Shown: positions 60,889 through 64,000 of the stretch, in pieces
How the letters are laid out: each line of letters starts with the position of its first letter
Position numbering within the stretch: position 1 is the stretch's first letter
Origin: Brasenia schreberi
Lineage: Eukaryota > Streptophyta > Magnoliopsida > Nymphaeales > Cabombaceae
DNA: 64,000 nt
NCBI GenBank assembly: GCA_036023115.1
Contig: JAYKKT010000086.1
Coordinates: 18,274,501 to 18,338,500, forward strand
Reading direction: 5' to 3'
Notes under the pieces: model-generated
Seen by the model: only the letters and a program-made list of their open reading frames with translations
Database searches by the model: none
What the model was told of the DNA's origin: nothing
Translations under genes and position numbers: made by a program

Positions 60889-63800
60889 TGGTATTAGAGC
60901 CTTAGGGTATTAAAAATGGTGGGTTCGGCAAGAGCATATCTCACATTTGGTGATTTTGTTGTTGGTGATAAAGCAACGAAATGTTGGTGCAAAACAGATT
61001 GTGAAAGACAACTACATTGTATGACTTGATGAAAGACAACAAGGTACAACAAGGAAGACATCATAAGACACATTAGTTTTAACCTACTAGTAGCTCTATA
61101 CCTATTGTCACTATACAGGCAAATAGGGAGAGTAATTGATCTCTCATTACAATTTTTTTTTTGGTGTGTTGAAATTTCTGTAATCAATTACTACATATGG
61201 TTGTGTTGACATATTAGGGATTTATTAACCTTAATATTGAAATATAATCAATAGGAGGAGCATGGAAGATATAGGTAAATCCATTAGAGTCCCGTTAGCG
61301 GTTTCAAATGTTCAACCAAGAGAGAAATCAATACATTTCAAATGATAAATATTAAATTAGATGAGAGAATTTTTCTCGAATGGGCTAGATCAATTGAGTT
61401 AGCCATCATTGCTAGAGGGAGATGTATTTATTTGACAGGACAACAACCCCGTCCAGAAGAGCTTGATCCCAACTATCCAAAATAGAGAAAGGAAGTTGCA
61501 TTTTTTTTTTTTTTTTGCAATTATGACCCCATCAATCGGTCAGAACATTCATATATCTTGAATAAGCCTGTGAAATTTGGAGAGTTGTGTACGAGGCTTA
61601 TTATCGATAGAAAAAAGTTGCAAAAGAATATGAAAACCTAGAAAAAATTAAAAAATGTAGACAAGGCACCAAAACTACCAGTGAATATTATACATATCTT
61701 CATGGCCTGTAGGATGAGTTACAATTCTATGCAACTATCAATTGCTCAACCTATTCCAAAGAAAGAAATGAAGAGCTAAAAAAGGAAGGTATTTGATTTG
61801 CTACGGGGAGTTAATCTCGAGTATGAAGCTATGAAAGTCAATATTCTGAGAAGAGAAGAACTACCTTTTCTTGGAACGGTGTATTCTCCTCTTTCTAGAG
61901 AAGAAGATAGGAGGAGACTAGAAAAGAAGAATAGTCTCGTTGCTAGCCAAAATGCCTTTCGGAGAAAAAAATGAGTTTCAACATTCTCGTGGGAGAGGAG
62001 GACATAATGCTAGAGATAGAGGCCATGAATGACCCTCTTCTGAAGAAAAAAAAGCTAAAATGTACACATTATGGTAAGTATCGACACATTGAGGATCAAT
62101 GCGGAGACTTAATTGGTAAACTTGATTTCATGAAAAATAGAGGAAACTATGCTCATGTATCAAAAAAATTCTCTGACACTGCAAAAACTATCAATGAATT
62201 AATGAAGCATATAAAAGGCATAGAATCAAGATTCAGTGGCCAAGCTTCAACATCTATATCTCATGCTACAATGACTCATAATTCTTACCTGGCAAATAGT
62301 AAATCTTCTTCATCTTTTAGATCTTAAGTATGGGTAGTAGACTCTGAGCAACATATCAAATGATAGGAGACAAAACACACTTTTTAGAGTAGACTTTTTT
62401 TATAACAAGGAGCCCATGAAATTGACAGATGGATCTCAAACTTGTATGATAGGGAAGGGAAGTGTGCAAACTCAATTTTCCAATTTACCTTCCGTATTTC
62501 ATGTCCCAAGTTTTCCTATAAATTTGTTACCTGTAAGTTCTTTAACAAAAACTCTTAATTGCTGAGTCACCTTCTCTCCCTCTAGCTATGTTTTCCAGGA
62601 TTTTAAGACAGGGAAAGTCTTTAGTCATGATAGCTTGAGAAGAGGGCTATATATACTAGATAACTACTCAACTAGTGGTTCTTTTGGTACTACCTTTAGC
62701 TATGACCATAAGTAGAGTAAAATTTCAGGTTATGACATGACCGCTTGGGACATTTACCTATATCAAAATTTAGCCGTGTAATTCCTAGTATTCTTCTTGA
62801 GTTAAATAATGTATCTCTAGAATGTGATATCTGTCAAAAAGCAAAGCATCATAGAGTATCTTATCCTAGTAGCGAGTCTAGAAAGTCACAACCTTTTGAA
62901 TTGATTCATTATGATGTGTGGTGTCCTAGTCTGGTAGATTCTTTTAGTGGTCAAAAGTACTTTGTTTTCTTAATGGATGATTGTACCCAACTTTTAATAA
63001 CATATTCAATAAAATCAAAGGTTGAAGTTTAAGTTATTTTTCTAATTGTCTATATTTATCATAAAACAATTAAATTCCTCTATAAAAATTCTTCGCTCAC
63101 ACAATAGGGGAGCATCTTTTTAGCCAACTGCAAGACTACCTCTGTACACATGGCATTATTCATTAAACTATTTGTCCAAATACTCAGTAAAATGAGGTAG
63201 CTAAAAGTAAAACAGACACATTATGAAAGAAGCACACACACTTCTTATTGGGTGCAATGCTTCTAAATTTTATTAGAGCGAAGATTTTTTAACCTCATTC
63301 TATTTAATCAATAAAATGCAAAGTTCAATACTCAATAGTGAATTTCCTTAGAAAATTCTTACTTATGAGACAAAATTGTTTCATGTTACCCTTGTATTTT
63401 TAGTTGTATGTGTTATGCTCATATCCACCAACCAGTCAAGGATAAACTTGACCCAAGGGCTATCAAGTGTATATTCCTTAGATACTCAAATTTACAAAAT
63501 GGGTACAAATGCTATGATCTAATTTATAGAAAAAATTATGTTTCTCTAGATGTCGCATTCTTTGAGTCTACTCCCTACTATTCCTCCAAGGAGAAGCTTG
63601 TGAATCTAGTAAATAAACCTATAAATGTTCTTTCAATAAGACCTACAAAAATAGAATCAGAACCTAACGAGAAAGAGGAGTTTGAAGCTGCACTAAAAGA
63701 GACCAAGGTATACAGACGGGAACAAAGAAATGTAACAATGCCTCAAAATCAAATTGAATTGACCAAGACCAAAGATCTCCCTTCGAATTCAAATCCTCAG

Positions 63801-64000
63801 CTTGCCATAGAGTTAGATTCTAAGTTGCTTATTCCCCTTTGAAAAGGTAAAAGAATATACACACTCTACCCTATCTCTCAATATGTTTTTTATAGATTCA
63901 CTTCTAAAAGTTATCAAAATTTTGTTATGAATACAAAATTACATCTCGTGCTTAAACTATTGAGGAAACCATTGAGCCCTTAGTGGAGGGAGGTTATGTA
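60889..64000 (+). mobile_element. Ty1-Copia internal region, degenerate, cut by the window edge
   Basis: Gag remnants start near 61350 (EWARSIELAIIARGR, VAKEYENLEKIKKCRQG, later SFGEKNEFQHSRGRGGHN). Protease is unrecognisable apart from WVVDS near 62330. The pre-integrase region is at 62745-62880 (GHLPISKFSRVIPS, CDICQKAKHHRVSYPS). Integrase starts FELIHYDVWCP and SGQKYFVFLMDDCTQL. After a decayed core, 63408-63842 reads LDPRAIKCIFLRYSNLQNGY and KCYDLIYRKNYVSLDVAFFE. Many stops show that it is inactive. It belongs to the same general Copia lineage as the element at 28905-32222 but is far more diverged. RT, RNase H and the 3' LTR would lie beyond the window. Confidence 0.8.

Overview
This is plant nuclear DNA. 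It carries an LHCB3 (light-harvesting complex II) gene, genes with short spliced exons, a tRNA-Ile fragment, tRNA-derived SINEs, RTE-type LINEs, Copia and Gypsy LTR elements and many small TIR transposons with 8-bp target-site duplications (TSDs). Coding sequence is AT-leaning and introns are long, which suggests a non-grass seed plant. I cannot name the species.

Host genes are few. (1) LHCB3, minus strand, 11035-12433: exons 1-2 are clean, but the last third of exon 3 is broken by small indels and a stop. (2) A three-exon gene for a small membrane protein, probably mitochondrial, plus strand, 15231-19587. (3) A single-exon coiled-coil protein, minus strand, 36858-37700. (4) A six-exon small membrane protein with a C-terminal zinc ribbon, minus strand, 49214-52884, with several suspicious lesions. 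(5) A two-exon formiminotransferase-domain protein, plus strand, 57217-58629, intact. (6) An unrecognised, possibly decaying gene at 1210-4012.

Most of the rest is transposable elements. RTE-type LINEs occur as eleven or more pieces: one copy nested head-to-head inside another with both TSDs preserved (5328-10316), large copies at 33.4-35.5, 38.0-40.4 and 41.1-43.6 kb, and tiny 3' remnants down to 21 bp. The 26.6-33.2 kb block is a Ty3-Gypsy element (plus) invaded by Copia sequence (minus). A second Copia element starts with a clear LTR and primer-binding site at 60624 and runs off the right edge.

The most interesting layer is a set of TIR elements with 8-bp TSDs, hAT-like by TSD length and by a hAT transposase relic in one of them. 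Two carry host gene fragments. The element at 321-975 holds an RRM-domain (hnRNP-type) fragment. The element at 16247-17982, inside intron 1 of gene 2, holds a multi-exon fragment of the RNA helicase UPF1 with its introns, antisense to the host gene. A third element (23414-26145) contains another TIR element and sits beside a paralogous empty site. Together these look like Pack-type gene capture by hAT-like elements, less often described than in Mutator elements.
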